A program made the translations under genes and the position numbers. DNA of 54,806 nt, taken from the NCBI GenBank assembly GCA_024403455.1, contig JAKSRR010000020.1, positions 1-54,806 on the forward strand. Direction: 5' to 3'. Under the pieces are notes generated by a model. It saw only the letters and a list, made by a program, of their open reading frames with translations. It made no database searches and was not told where the DNA came from. Below, in pieces: positions 42,307 through 50,520 of the stretch (position 1 is its first letter; the number at the start of each line of letters is the position of its first letter). The DNA is from Lachnospiraceae bacterium (GTDB lineage: Bacteria; Bacillota; Clostridia; Lachnospirales; Lachnospiraceae).

Positions 42307-42408
42307 TATAATATGCTTGTAACCCCCAATACATTATAGTTTTTTGCTATAACCCCATAAGAAAGAAATACCTTCTCTGAAAATGACAGCTTCGCTGTCA
42401 TTTTTACT
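42307..42408 (+). ncRNA. Candidate small RNA or attenuated leader, about 90 nt
   Basis: A TGC-TATAAT box (42304-42312) with TAGACG 16 bases upstream predicts a start near 42319. The transcript would contain a stem TTATAG (42334-42339) with CTATAA (42347-42352). It would end at a strong terminator, AAATGACAGC (42381-42390) with GCTGTCATTT (42394-42403) plus T. No open frame with a ribosome site lies inside. It may be an independent small RNA or a terminated leader of the GH13 gene, whose own promoter lies 100 bases further on. Confidence 0.45.
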
Positions 42409-42485
42409 TTGTAGAGATCTTCTCATTCTGCAAATATTCTGTATAAATACCCCATTATTTAGAAATGCATGTACGAAGTCGGTGT

Positions 42486-42520
42486 TTCGCTTGCGAACAA
42501 ATTGTGAACTATAGTAAAAT
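42486..42520 (+). promoter_or_regulatory. GH13 promoter with dyad overlapping the -35
   Basis: TTCGC-TT-GCGAA, a 12-base dyad (42486-42497), overlaps a -35-like TTGCGA (42491-42496); TAAAAT lies at 42515-42520. The position and shape suit a LacI/MalR-type repressor. No regulator gene is in the window. The transcript would begin near 42527, and TGTCTGA (42530-42536) could pair with TCAGACA (42578-42584) in its leader. Confidence 0.45.
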
Positions 42521-42609
42521 ATTATTTGGTGTCTGAGATATGCACGCGGGACTATTGTGAAGAGAGATCTGAAGGCATCAGACAAAGAAGGCAGAGACGA
42601 GGTTTGAGT

Positions 42610-44706
42610 ATGGACTATAGTATTTCCAATATTGGAAGGGCTTACATTGCAGGCATGCGGCCTGTACTTAACAAACGTGCACTGTTTTCCGATACAACCA
42701 GCAACTTTGTAACGCCGGCAGAGCCTACGGCGTACGATATTGTCACTATTTCTTTTAGAACTGCAAAATATAATGCAGATCAGGTCATCCTGCATGAGAA
42801 GAATGCGAAATACACCATGACAAAGGCGCGTAGCGATGCAGAATTCGACTACTATGAAACCCAGATTCAGTTAGATAATGAAGTAATATCCTATTATTTT
42901 GAGATCCACGTTGGAAACGTAAAGATTTATTACGACAACCGCGGCGTGGTTCGTAATCTGAATGAATATTATAATTTCCGGATCATCCCTGGATTCAGAA
43001 CCCCTGACTGGTGCAAGGGTGCTGTTATGTACCAAATCTATACGGACAGATTTTGCAATGGAGATACCTCCAATGACGTAGAATCCGGAGAGTACATGTA
43101 TATAGGAGAGCCGGTACAGAAGATTGATGACTGGTACCAGAATCCTTCCTCTATGGACGTACGTAATTTCTATGGCGGTGATTTGCAGGGCGTTATCAAT
43201 AAATTAGATTATCTGCAGAATCTTGGCGTAGAGGTGATTTATTTTAATCCATTATTTGTGTCCCCCAGTAATCATGGCTATGATGCGCAGGATTATGACA
43301 ATATTGATCCTCATCTAGGAAAGATTGTGGAGGATGGCGGGGAAGTACTTCGTCCTGATCAGAGAGAGAATAAGTATGCTTCTAAATATCTGGCAAGGGT
43401 AACGAACCAGAAGAATCTAGATGCGTCCAATGCGCTTTTTGCGGAACTTGTTGAGAAAGCCCATGCCAGAGGTATGAAGGTTATTTTGGATGGTGTATTT
43501 AACCATTGTGGTTCCTTTAATAAGTGGCTGGATCGTGAGCAGATTTATGAGAATGCAGACGGCTACGCGAAGGGTGCATACATTGAAAAGGAAAGCCCTT
43601 ACCATAATTGGTTCAAATTCTATGATGAGAATAAGTGGCCCTATAACTATACCTACGATGGCTGGTGGGGCAACGACACGCTTCCGAAGCTCAACTATGA
43701 AGGTTCCAGAGAACTTTATGATTATATCTTGCGCGTAGGTGCAAAATGGGTATCCCCTCCGTATAATGCAGATGGTTGGAGACTGGATGTGGCAGCGGAT
43801 TTGGGACATTCCCCAGAATTTAACCATCAGTTCTGGAAAGACTTTAGACGCGCTGTGAAGCAGGCAAATCCTAATGCAGTTATTTTAGCTGAACACTACG
43901 GCTCACCCTACGATTGGCTGCGTGGGGATGAATGGGATACGGTTATGAACTATGATGCGTTTATGGAGCCCGTGACCTGGTTCTTAACCGGTATGCAGAA
44001 GCACAGCGATGACTTTAGAAATGATCAGCTAAACAATGCTTCCAACTTCTGGGGAGCAATGAAGCATCACAATAGTGCATTTACCATGCCAAGCTTGTTC
44101 ACTAGTATGAATGAGCTGTCTAATCACGATCATTCTAGGTTCTTAACCAGAACCAATCATAAGGTAGGACGTGTGGCAAATCTTGGATCTCATGCAGCGG
44201 AGGAAGGCATCGATAAAGCGGTTATGCGCGAGGCGGTGCTTTTGCAGATGACCTGGACGGGGGCACCTACCATTTATTATGGAGATGAAGCCGGTCTTTG
44301 CGGCTTTACAGATCCGGATGATCGAAGAACCTATCCTTGGGGAAGAGAAGATCAGGAACTCATCGACTTCCATAGAAAGATGATTGGATATCGTAAGGCG
44401 TTCTCTGAGTTAAAGACTGGTTCCATTAAGGATTTAGGCGAAGATTATGGCTATATTGCCTATGGCCGCTTTGATAAGAATGGGCAATCCATTATTGCTA
44501 TTAACAATACGGATAATGAGATTACAAAGGATATTCGCTCCTGGGGTCTGGGTGTTCCGAAAAATGGTGCAGAGATGAAAGGCGTCATCAGAACTACCAG
44601 AGATGGTTTCGAGGATTATAATGAAACCTTTACCACCAACATGGGTGTGATTGTGGTAACTCTGCCGCCTAAGAGCGCAGTGCTGATTCGAAGAGAGATT
44701 CCGTAA
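42610..44706 (+). CDS. GH13 alpha-glucan hydrolase (neopullulanase/cyclomaltodextrinase type)
   Basis: The 698-residue protein has no signal peptide, so it is probably cytoplasmic. The N-terminal beta-sandwich (about 1-125) resembles CBM34-like domains of cyclomaltodextrinases. The GH13 barrel has Y-Q-I-Y-T-D-R-F, V-I-L-D-G-V-F-N-H and nucleophile Asp393 in G-W-R-L-D-V-A. Acid/base Glu428 is in I-L-A-E-H-Y-G and the third carboxylate Asp507 in N-H-D. It should hydrolyse imported maltodextrins, pullulan fragments or cyclodextrins. ATG 42610 follows GAGG; an in-frame TTG at 42526 coincides with the predicted transcription start. It ends at a convergent terminator and lies beside a maltose-type importer. 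Confidence 0.92.
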   Translation: MDYSISNIGRAYIAGMRPVLNKRALFSDTTSNFVTPAEPTAYDIVTISFRTAKYNADQVILHEKNAKYTMTKARSDAEFDYYETQIQLDNEVISYYFEIHVGNVKIYYDNRGVVRNLNEYYNFRIIPGFRTPDWCKGAVMYQIYTDRFCNGDTSNDVESGEYMYIGEPVQKIDDWYQNPSSMDVRNFYGGDLQGVINKLDYLQNLGVEVIYFNPLFVSPSNHGYDAQDYDNIDPHLGKIVEDGGEVLRPDQRENKYASKYLARVTNQKNLDASNALFAELVEKAHARGMKVILDGVFNHCGSFNKWLDREQIYENADGYAKGAYIEKESPYHNWFKFYDENKWPYNYTYDGWWGNDTLPKLNYEGSRELYDYILRVGAKWVSPPYNADGWRLDVAADLGHSPEFNHQFWKDFRRAVKQANPNAVILAEHYGSPYDWLRGDEWDTVMNYDAFMEPVTWFLTGMQKHSDDFRNDQLNNASNFWGAMKHHNSAFTMPSLFTSMNELSNHDHSRFLTRTNHKVGRVANLGSHAAEEGIDKAVMREAVLLQMTWTGAPTIYYGDEAGLCGFTDPDDRRTYPWGREDQELIDFHRKMIGYRKAFSELKTGSIKDLGEDYGYIAYGRFDKNGQSIIAINNTDNEITKDIRSWGLGVPKNGAEMKGVIRTTRDGFEDYNETFTTNMGVIVVTLPPKSAVLIRREIP

Positions 44707-44708
44707 AT

Positions 44709-44755
44709 AAAAAAAGGACGTATGAAAAACTTTTGTTTTGCCATACGTCTTTTTT
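44709..44755. terminator. Bidirectional terminator between convergent genes
   Basis: A-rich plus GGACGTATG (to 44724) pairs with CATACGTC plus six T (44742-44755), with one bulged G. A-tract and T-tract flanks allow it to work on both strands, between the GH13 gene and the minus-strand gene at 44758. Confidence 0.85.
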
Positions 44756-44757
44756 AC

Positions 44758-45480
44758 TTACTGTGCAATGTATTTTAAGAAGGTAATCATATTATCGTAG
44801 TGCTGGCCATTTGGAATGGGAAGGAGCACATAAGGGGTGTCTTCGAAGAACATGTCGGTTTCCTTTAATATTGCATTATCCTCTATATAAAATCCTGGGG
44901 TAATCTCGTGATAATCCGCAGGGGTCATGGTGTAGAGATGATCTTCATATAATGTATATACGTACTCAGGAAGGAAACTAGCCACATCCTCACAGATATC
45001 AATAAATTCACAGAAATAATCAGCGGTCACTTTATCCATAATAAGGATGTCATAATCACCGGATGCGACATTGGTCCTTAGTGCAAGGGTTGTAGCCTGG
45101 GATGATTCGCTGCCATCGTTGGTAAAGAAGGCACTGGTCTCGAAGTTGATAACCTCTTTGTTTCTATTGTAGTCATATACTGTGGATAGGCCATCAATGA
45201 GTGGCGCTAGGTAAGTGGCGGAGGAAGCATTTACCACAGACACGGAAAGTATGCGTGGCTTGTTGGCCTGAATAATATCGATAATCAATATGGTAGCAAG
45301 CGTTACCCCCAGAACACCTACAAGAACTTTGATCCAGTTATAGTACCAAAAGTTCTTGAACTTCTTGGCGGCGGGACTAAGTTCTTTTTTGTTTTCCTCT
45401 TCTTCAGGATGTTCTTCTTTATCCTTTAATAGGGTGGGAGATTCATTAGATTCTTCATAATCTTCTGCGGTAAGTCTCAT
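44758..45480 (-). CDS. Single-pass membrane protein of unknown function
   Basis: The 240-residue protein is not from a family I recognise. It has an acidic cytoplasmic N-terminus (E-E-H-P-E-E-E-E-N-K-K-E), one membrane helix (about 48-70) and an extracellular domain of about 165 residues. Segments D-Y-D-I-L-I-M-D-K-V-T-A-D-Y and Y-V-L-L-P-I-P-N-G recall pieces of solute-binding proteins, but the length is only half. The start at 45480 has a perfect GGAGG, itself inside the palindrome GGAGGCCTCC. It is the only gene on the minus strand in the window and lies between the GH13 and solute-binding genes, so a link to alpha-glucan uptake is plausible. Confidence 0.75.
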   Translation of the reverse strand: MRLTAEDYEESNESPTLLKDKEEHPEEEENKKELSPAAKKFKNFWYYNWIKVLVGVLGVTLATILIIDIIQANKPRILSVSVVNASSATYLAPLIDGLSTVYDYNRNKEVINFETSAFFTNDGSESSQATTLALRTNVASGDYDILIMDKVTADYFCEFIDICEDVASFLPEYVYTLYEDHLYTMTPADYHEITPGFYIEDNAILKETDMFFEDTPYVLLPIPNGQHYDNMITFLKYIAQ

Positions 45481-45633
45481 GGAGGCCTCCTTGTACACAA
45501 TTTGTTTGCAATTTATGCTGGTTAGACCCAAATTACAGTAAAATATTGAGAAAACTGACCCCTAAATTAGAGATATTTGTCAATTTCCACAAAAATATAA
45601 CATAATTTTATGAATAAAAAATGAACAAAAGTG

Positions 45634-45693
45634 TTGCAAATTGCTTTCGGACTATGATAAACTCACAAATAGCAGGTGGAATAGGTTCACCTG
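45634..45693 (+). promoter_or_regulatory. Promoter and 5' hairpin of the maltose-type importer operon
   Basis: TTGCAA (45634-45639), 18 bases, then TGA-TAAACT (-10 at 45658-45663), start near 45670. GCAA-A-TTGC (45636-45644) is a small dyad over the -35. In the leader CAGGTG (45673-45678) pairs with CACCTG (45688-45693), starting at about +4. Confidence 0.5.
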
Positions 45694-45725
45694 ACTGCAA
45701 ATTTTTACGGGAGGTAAAAAACAAA

Positions 45726-47231
45726 ATGAAAAAGAGAATTTTAGCTCTTACCATGGCTATGGTTATGGTTGCTGGTTCTATGGTCGCTTGCGGCAAAGAA
45801 ACCACTCCTGAAACCACACCTGATGGTGGTGACGCTACCGTTGTTGATGACGGCGAAACCACTACCCCTGACGGCGGTGACACTACCGTTGTTGAGAAGC
45901 CTGAAGAGGACCTTACTGCTGTTGACGCAGCAAAGATGGAAGTACCTGATACTTCCGCATGGACCGATGCAGACAAGATCTATGTTTACTCTTGGAACGA
46001 TGAGTTCGGTAACAGACTTGCTCGTGTAACCGGTTCTGAAATCTACGGCGTAAACCCTGGTGACAAGGATGATAACGGAAACGACATCTATGTTGAAGGT
46101 GCTTATCCTGAACTTGCACAGTTCGTTGAGTACATCAACCTTGGTTGCTCTGGTACCGATGGTACCTATCAGCAGAAGCTTGATGCTGCTTGGGGAACCG
46201 CTGAGCATCCTTCTCTTATCGCTTGCGATAACGACGTAGCTAAGTACTTCACCGAGAGTGATATGACCCTTAATCTTTATGATTTAGGTATCACTGATGA
46301 CATGTACGCTAACTCCTATGATTTCGCTGTTCAGTACGCTAAGTACGGCGACGAACTCAAGGCTCTTACTTGGCAGGCACCTGCAGGTAACATCTCTTAC
46401 CGTGCAGACATCGCTGAGGAAGTTCTTGGCGTAAGTGAACCCGATGATGTTCAGGCATTTGTTAAGGATTGGGATACCTTCTTTGACACTGCTGACAAGA
46501 TGAAGGAAGCTGGTTATGCTATGGTTTCTTCTTACGATGAAATCAAGTATGCTTGCTGGGATCAGCAGACTCAGCCTTGGGTAAAGGTTGATGCTGACGG
46601 AAGCGAAACTCTTCAGCTTGACTCTGCTGTAGAAATGTACTTCGAGTATGCTAAGAAGCTTGCTGATGGTGGTTACATCCAGAACGTTGATGCTACTATG
46701 TGGTCCGATGGTTGGAACGCTAACTACGATGGTGATGTATTCTGCTACTTCGGATGTACTTGGGCAGTTTACTGGTGCTTAAAGGCTGACGCTACCTACG
46801 GTGACTGGAGAGTAACCGAAGGTCCTGTTGGTTATCACTGGGGTGGTACCTACGTAGCAGTTACCGATGGTTGCCCTAACACCGAACTTGCTGCATTCCT
46901 TGCTTACAGCCTCTGCTGCGATGAAGATATCATGTACAGAATCGCTGTTGAAACCAAGGACTTCGTAAACAACAAGGCTGCTATCGCTAAGGAAGTTGCA
47001 AATGGTGATGGTGCTGACGCTCTTCTTGGTGGTCAGAACCCTGTTGCTACTTGGGCTGAATCTGCAAAGAAGATCAACCTTTCCAACGCTTGCTACCTTG
47101 ATTCCGAAATCAAGACCATGATCGACTCCGCTGCTAAGCTTCTTATCGCTGGTGACGTAGACGTAGCTGGTGCTATTGAGAACGTTAAGTCTCAGGTAGC
47201 TGAGAAGTATGACTACATCACTGTAGAATAA
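45726..47231 (+). CDS. Sugar-binding lipoprotein of a maltose-type ABC importer
   Basis: The 501-residue protein has a lipoprotein signal peptide (M-V-A-C-G, Cys21), then a linker with two T-P-D-G-G-D-x-T-V-V repeats (about 30-55), then a family 1 solute-binding fold. Many Trp residues occur (W-Q-A-P-A-G, Q-P-W-V-K, C-T-W-A-V-Y-W), suiting oligosaccharide binding. Codon choice is strongly biased (GCT, GAC, AAC, CTT), as in highly expressed genes. GGGAGG sets ATG 45726; in-frame codons back to 45621 lie in the leader. Two permeases follow. Context with the GH13 enzyme suggests maltodextrins. Confidence 0.9.
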   Translation: MKKRILALTMAMVMVAGSMVACGKETTPETTPDGGDATVVDDGETTTPDGGDTTVVEKPEEDLTAVDAAKMEVPDTSAWTDADKIYVYSWNDEFGNRLARVTGSEIYGVNPGDKDDNGNDIYVEGAYPELAQFVEYINLGCSGTDGTYQQKLDAAWGTAEHPSLIACDNDVAKYFTESDMTLNLYDLGITDDMYANSYDFAVQYAKYGDELKALTWQAPAGNISYRADIAEEVLGVSEPDDVQAFVKDWDTFFDTADKMKEAGYAMVSSYDEIKYACWDQQTQPWVKVDADGSETLQLDSAVEMYFEYAKKLADGGYIQNVDATMWSDGWNANYDGDVFCYFGCTWAVYWCLKADATYGDWRVTEGPVGYHWGGTYVAVTDGCPNTELAAFLAYSLCCDEDIMYRIAVETKDFVNNKAAIAKEVANGDGADALLGGQNPVATWAESAKKINLSNACYLDSEIKTMIDSAAKLLIAGDVDVAGAIENVKSQVAEKYDYITVE

Positions 47232-47257
47232 TTCATACCTTCTTTAGCAAAAGAATG

Positions 47258-47307
47258 ATTTGATGCTGTGCATCGGTACTTCTGTGCCGGTGCACAGTTT
47301 ATCAAAT
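47258..47307 (+). promoter_or_regulatory. Long intercistronic stem-loop without T-run
   Basis: CTGTGCATCGGTAC (47266-47279) pairs with GTGCCGGTGCACAG (47284-47297), 14 bp with two G-T pairs and a TTCT loop. ATTTGAT (47258-47264) with ATCAAAT (47301-47307) extends it. A-rich sequence follows. It is placed between the binding-protein and permease genes, where such hairpins protect the upstream mRNA and reduce read-through. Confidence 0.75.
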
Positions 47308-47354
47308 AAAAAAGGTTGTAGTAAAAAAATAAAACGAATGGGGATGACGCTGTA

Positions 47355-48266
47355 ATGCAAAAGAGAAAAACCGTTGAGTATGGTAAATATGGCTATTTCT
47401 TTATCCTGCCTTTCTTTATCATATTCTTAATCTTTCAATTTTATCCGTTAATCAGCACGTTCTGGACTTCCTTTGATGTTATCGAGAAGACTGGACGTAA
47501 CAACGAAACCCTCGTTAGAGGCTTCGGTAACTTTAGTAAATTCGTCTTTACAAAAGACAGTGAAATTTGGAAATCTCTCGGTGTTACTGTACTGCTGTGG
47601 CTTAGTAACTTTGCACCTCAGATTCTCTTCTCTTTACTTTTAGCAGCATGGTTTACCAACCAGCACGCAAAGTTAAAGGGACAGGGTGCATATAAGGTTA
47701 TTATGTACATGCCTAACATTATTACAGCAGCAACAATCGCCGTATTATTCTTTAACTTGTTTGCACAGACTGGTCCTTTAGGACAGATCTTTACCAAAAT
47801 TAACCTGAACAAAGGTTGGTGGTCATTCGCAATCATCGCTTTCATCCAGTTCTGGATGTGGTATGGTAACACCATGATCGTGTTAATCGCAGGTATCATG
47901 GGTATCAGCCCTTCCTTATACGAAGCAGCCATGGTAGATGGTGCAAATGGATGGCAGCAGTTCAGAATGATTACTATCCCCTTGCTTAAGCCTATCTTAC
48001 AGTTCACCATGGTTACCTCCGCAATCGGTGGTCTCCAGATGTATGATATTCCTCAGCTGTTCAACAAGGGTGACCCGCAGATTGTTACCGCTTCTGGTGC
48101 ATCTTTCTTCTCCACGAAGACGGTCGTTATGGTTATTAAGCAGTACATTATCGGTACTTCTGCTAACCTTGGACGTGCATCTGCATACTCCGTAATGTTG
48201 TTCTTTGTAACCTTGGTAGTTAGTATGATCTTCTACAAAGCTACTTCTGAAAAGAAATCTAAATAA
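47355..48266 (+). CDS. Maltose-type ABC transporter permease (MalF type)
   Basis: The 303-residue protein has six membrane segments, beginning Y-G-Y-F-F-I-L-P-F-F, and the EAA loop Y-E-A-A-M-V-D-G-A-N-G-W-Q-Q-F. It has the usual short N-terminus, unlike the permeases of the first locus. It should form the channel with the 48285 product. No ATPase gene is present here either. Confidence 0.93.
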   Translation: MQKRKTVEYGKYGYFFILPFFIIFLIFQFYPLISTFWTSFDVIEKTGRNNETLVRGFGNFSKFVFTKDSEIWKSLGVTVLLWLSNFAPQILFSLLLAAWFTNQHAKLKGQGAYKVIMYMPNIITAATIAVLFFNLFAQTGPLGQIFTKINLNKGWWSFAIIAFIQFWMWYGNTMIVLIAGIMGISPSLYEAAMVDGANGWQQFRMITIPLLKPILQFTMVTSAIGGLQMYDIPQLFNKGDPQIVTASGASFFSTKTVVMVIKQYIIGTSANLGRASAYSVMLFFVTLVVSMIFYKATSEKKSK

Positions 48267-48284
48267 GAAGGAGGGTGTAGAAAA

Positions 48285-49166
48285 ATGGCTAATTTTCAGG
48301 TAAATATGACAGAAGAGAAAAAGGCATTCCATGTTGGAATCATCTTCAAATACATCATTTGTATTTTTCTCTGCTTATTAAGTTTGTTTCCATTCTGGGT
48401 ACTGTTTGTAAACTCTACACTTCAGTCTGATACAATTATTAAGGGACTTCATATGCTCCCTGGTGGAAACTTCTTTACAAACTATAAGGGACTTCTTGCG
48501 AAATCCCAGTTGACCAACACTGTATCTTTAGGACAGGGTATGTTGAACTCCATTATCATCACCGTACCTTCCACGATCCTTCAGGTATACTTCGCTTGCT
48601 TAACCGCATACGGTGTAACCGTATACGATTTCAAACTTAAGAAGTTTGCTTGGGCATTCATCTATGCAATCATGATGATTCCTACCCAGGTATCTATCGT
48701 AGGTTTGATTAATGTATGTAAGCTTACTGGTATGTATGGTACCAGACTTCCTCTGATTCTTCCTGCAATCGCTGCTCCTACTACTGTTTACTTCATGAAG
48801 CAGTACATGGAAGCAAGCTTCCCTGTAGAAATCGTTTCTGCAGCGCGAATTGATGGTGCTGGTGAATTTAGAACCTTTAACAGCATTGCGCTTCCTATTA
48901 TGAAGCCCGCAATGGCAACCCAGGCAATCTTCGGTTTCGTAGCTTCCTGGAACAACTTGTATACCCCTTCCATTATCCTTGCAACCAAGGCTAATAAGGG
49001 AACCATGCCTATGTTCGTTGAGGCATTAAAGTCCAATGATAAGCAGAGAGACTTTGGTCAGATCTACTGTGGTCTGTTTATTTCTGTATTGCCTATCATG
49101 GTTGCATACTTTATCTTATCCAAGTACATCGTAGCCGGTGTAGCACTTGGTGGTGTAAAGGAATAA
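48285..49166 (+). CDS. Maltose-type ABC transporter permease (MalG type)
   Basis: The 293-residue protein has six membrane segments and the loop V-S-A-A-R-I-D-G-A-G-E-F-R-T-F. AAGGAGG lies before the ATG, 18 bases after the MalF-type gene. It completes the importer and is followed by a strong terminator. Confidence 0.93.
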   Translation: MANFQVNMTEEKKAFHVGIIFKYIICIFLCLLSLFPFWVLFVNSTLQSDTIIKGLHMLPGGNFFTNYKGLLAKSQLTNTVSLGQGMLNSIIITVPSTILQVYFACLTAYGVTVYDFKLKKFAWAFIYAIMMIPTQVSIVGLINVCKLTGMYGTRLPLILPAIAAPTTVYFMKQYMEASFPVEIVSAARIDGAGEFRTFNSIALPIMKPAMATQAIFGFVASWNNLYTPSIILATKANKGTMPMFVEALKSNDKQRDFGQIYCGLFISVLPIMVAYFILSKYIVAGVALGGVKE

Positions 49167-49204
49167 TTTTTATAAGAACCATTCGTTTATAGGTTATCTA
49201 GAGA

Positions 49205-49244
49205 TTCCCTTCTATCAGGAAACTGGTAGAAGGGAATTTTTTTG
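49205..49244 (+). terminator. Intrinsic terminator after the maltose-type permeases
   Basis: ATTCCCTTCTATCAG (49205-49219) pairs with CTGGTAGAAGGGAAT (49224-49238), 15 bp with one G-T pair and a GAAA loop, followed by seven T. Confidence 0.95.
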
Positions 49245-49343
49245 TTCGTTAAGTCGAAATATGCAGGTGAAAAGGGAGAAGGATTGCTTTTTTAGAAATA
49301 CAAATTCTCTATATTGCAAATGAGAATAAAATGTGAAAAACAT

Positions 49344-49413
49344 TTGCGAAAAGTAGGTCCTGTGATAGAATATAAATGTTTTGTGGCAGAGGCTTAGGAT
49401 TTATTTGTGCCAC
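49344..49413 (+). promoter_or_regulatory. Promoter and leader stem of the PrsA-like gene
   Basis: TTGCGA (49344-49349), 16 bases, TGA-TAGAAT (-10 at 49366-49371), start near 49378. In the leader GTGGCA (49383-49388) can pair with TGCCAC (49408-49413), with a 19-base loop, just before the GAGGAG ribosome site. Confidence 0.5.
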
Positions 49414-49428
49414 GGAAATGAGGAGATT

Positions 49429-50520
49429 ATGAAAAAGAAAATTGTTGCGATTATGCTCAGTTTATGTGTGTCAGTAACAGCTATGGCATGCGGTAAAAGT
49501 GGGTCTGTATCAAACAATAGCGCGTCTGGTAATGAGGTTGCAGTAGAAGATGCAATTACACCACAGAGTGTTATGCAGATTGGCGACTATACGATTGATA
49601 CAAGTGATTTATACCTGTATTTAATCATGTATACCAGTATGAATGGTATTCGTAATGACCAGACACCGGAGGGTATTAAATCATTAATGACTATCGTGCT
49701 GAACCAGGTTATGATGGAGAAACTGCAGTATCAGCTATCCCTGGAAGAGAATTGTACGATTACAGACGAAGAAAAGGAAAAAGCAGCACAGAGTGCTGAG
49801 AATTTCGTTGGATTCTTTGGCGAGGGATTTTTGAAGCATTATGGTGTAACGAAGGAAAAGGTGGAGGAAATGTTCACCCAGTCCGCATATTCCGGTGCTT
49901 TAGAAACGATGACAAAGCAGAATTTCTATAATGATTTTTATGCGGATATTGAAGCAGAGTATGCTGCGAAAAAACTTCACAGTGTAACCTATGCGCTGTT
50001 CCCGACCATTGTATATGACGAAAGCGGCAGACAGGTCAAAGATGAGAACGGAGCAACTGTTTATCTTGGTGAGGAAGAGAAAGCCGCAGAACTTGCCAGA
50101 GCGACTGAACTTATGCAGCGGGCAAAAGCGGGTGAAGAAATGGAAGCGCTTATCGAAGAGTATGGTATCAAGGACTTTTCTGGTCAGGAACACGAATTTG
50201 ATGGCGCATACGTTGATGAACTGAATGATATTATTGCTAGCCTGTCAAATGGTGACATTAGCGACGTTTACGAGTCTGTAGCAGGATATATGGTTGTCCG
50301 TATGGACAATACCGATGATACTGACTATAAGGCATATCTTGTTGGCTATGCGGCAAAACAGCAGGCAGAACAGGCCTACTACAACATTAAGGATGTATGG
50401 GCACAGGGTAGTGGTATTTCCATGGATTCTGCAGATATGGCAGTAATTGATGCAATGGAAGTTTCTGATTTGTTGAAGCGTATGTATAACAGCGGTTTAG
50501 CTGTGTATGGAGATGATTGA
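49429..50520 (+). CDS. PrsA/SurA-like foldase lipoprotein
   Basis: The 363-residue protein has a lipoprotein signal peptide (A-M-A-C-G, Cys21) and a Ser/Asn linker (S-G-S-V-S-N-N-S-A-S-G-N). A helical N-terminal chaperone-like region (about 50-180) follows. A probable parvulin-type segment (about 190-310) has A-x-E-L-M-Q-R-A-K-A-G-E-E-M-E-A-L-I and G-D-I-S-D-V-Y-E-S-V-A-G-Y-M-V-V-R. PrsA proteins help exported proteins fold at the membrane-wall interface. ATG 49429 follows GAGGAG. It is translationally coupled to the YesL-like gene (TGATG). Confidence 0.75.
   Translation: MKKKIVAIMLSLCVSVTAMACGKSGSVSNNSASGNEVAVEDAITPQSVMQIGDYTIDTSDLYLYLIMYTSMNGIRNDQTPEGIKSLMTIVLNQVMMEKLQYQLSLEENCTITDEEKEKAAQSAENFVGFFGEGFLKHYGVTKEKVEEMFTQSAYSGALETMTKQNFYNDFYADIEAEYAAKKLHSVTYALFPTIVYDESGRQVKDENGATVYLGEEEKAAELARATELMQRAKAGEEMEALIEEYGIKDFSGQEHEFDGAYVDELNDIIASLSNGDISDVYESVAGYMVVRMDNTDDTDYKAYLVGYAAKQQAEQAYYNIKDVWAQGSGISMDSADMAVIDAMEVSDLLKRMYNSGLAVYGDD

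Noticed and set aside
42526-42528. TTG as start of the GH13 gene
   Set aside because: It coincides with the predicted transcription start, and the extra residues look unlike any domain; ATG 42610 has a GAGG site.
45720-47231. Horizontal transfer suggested by the different codon use of the sugar-binding gene
   Set aside because: The bias (C-ending codons, GCT) is also seen in HU and fits high expression better than foreign origin.
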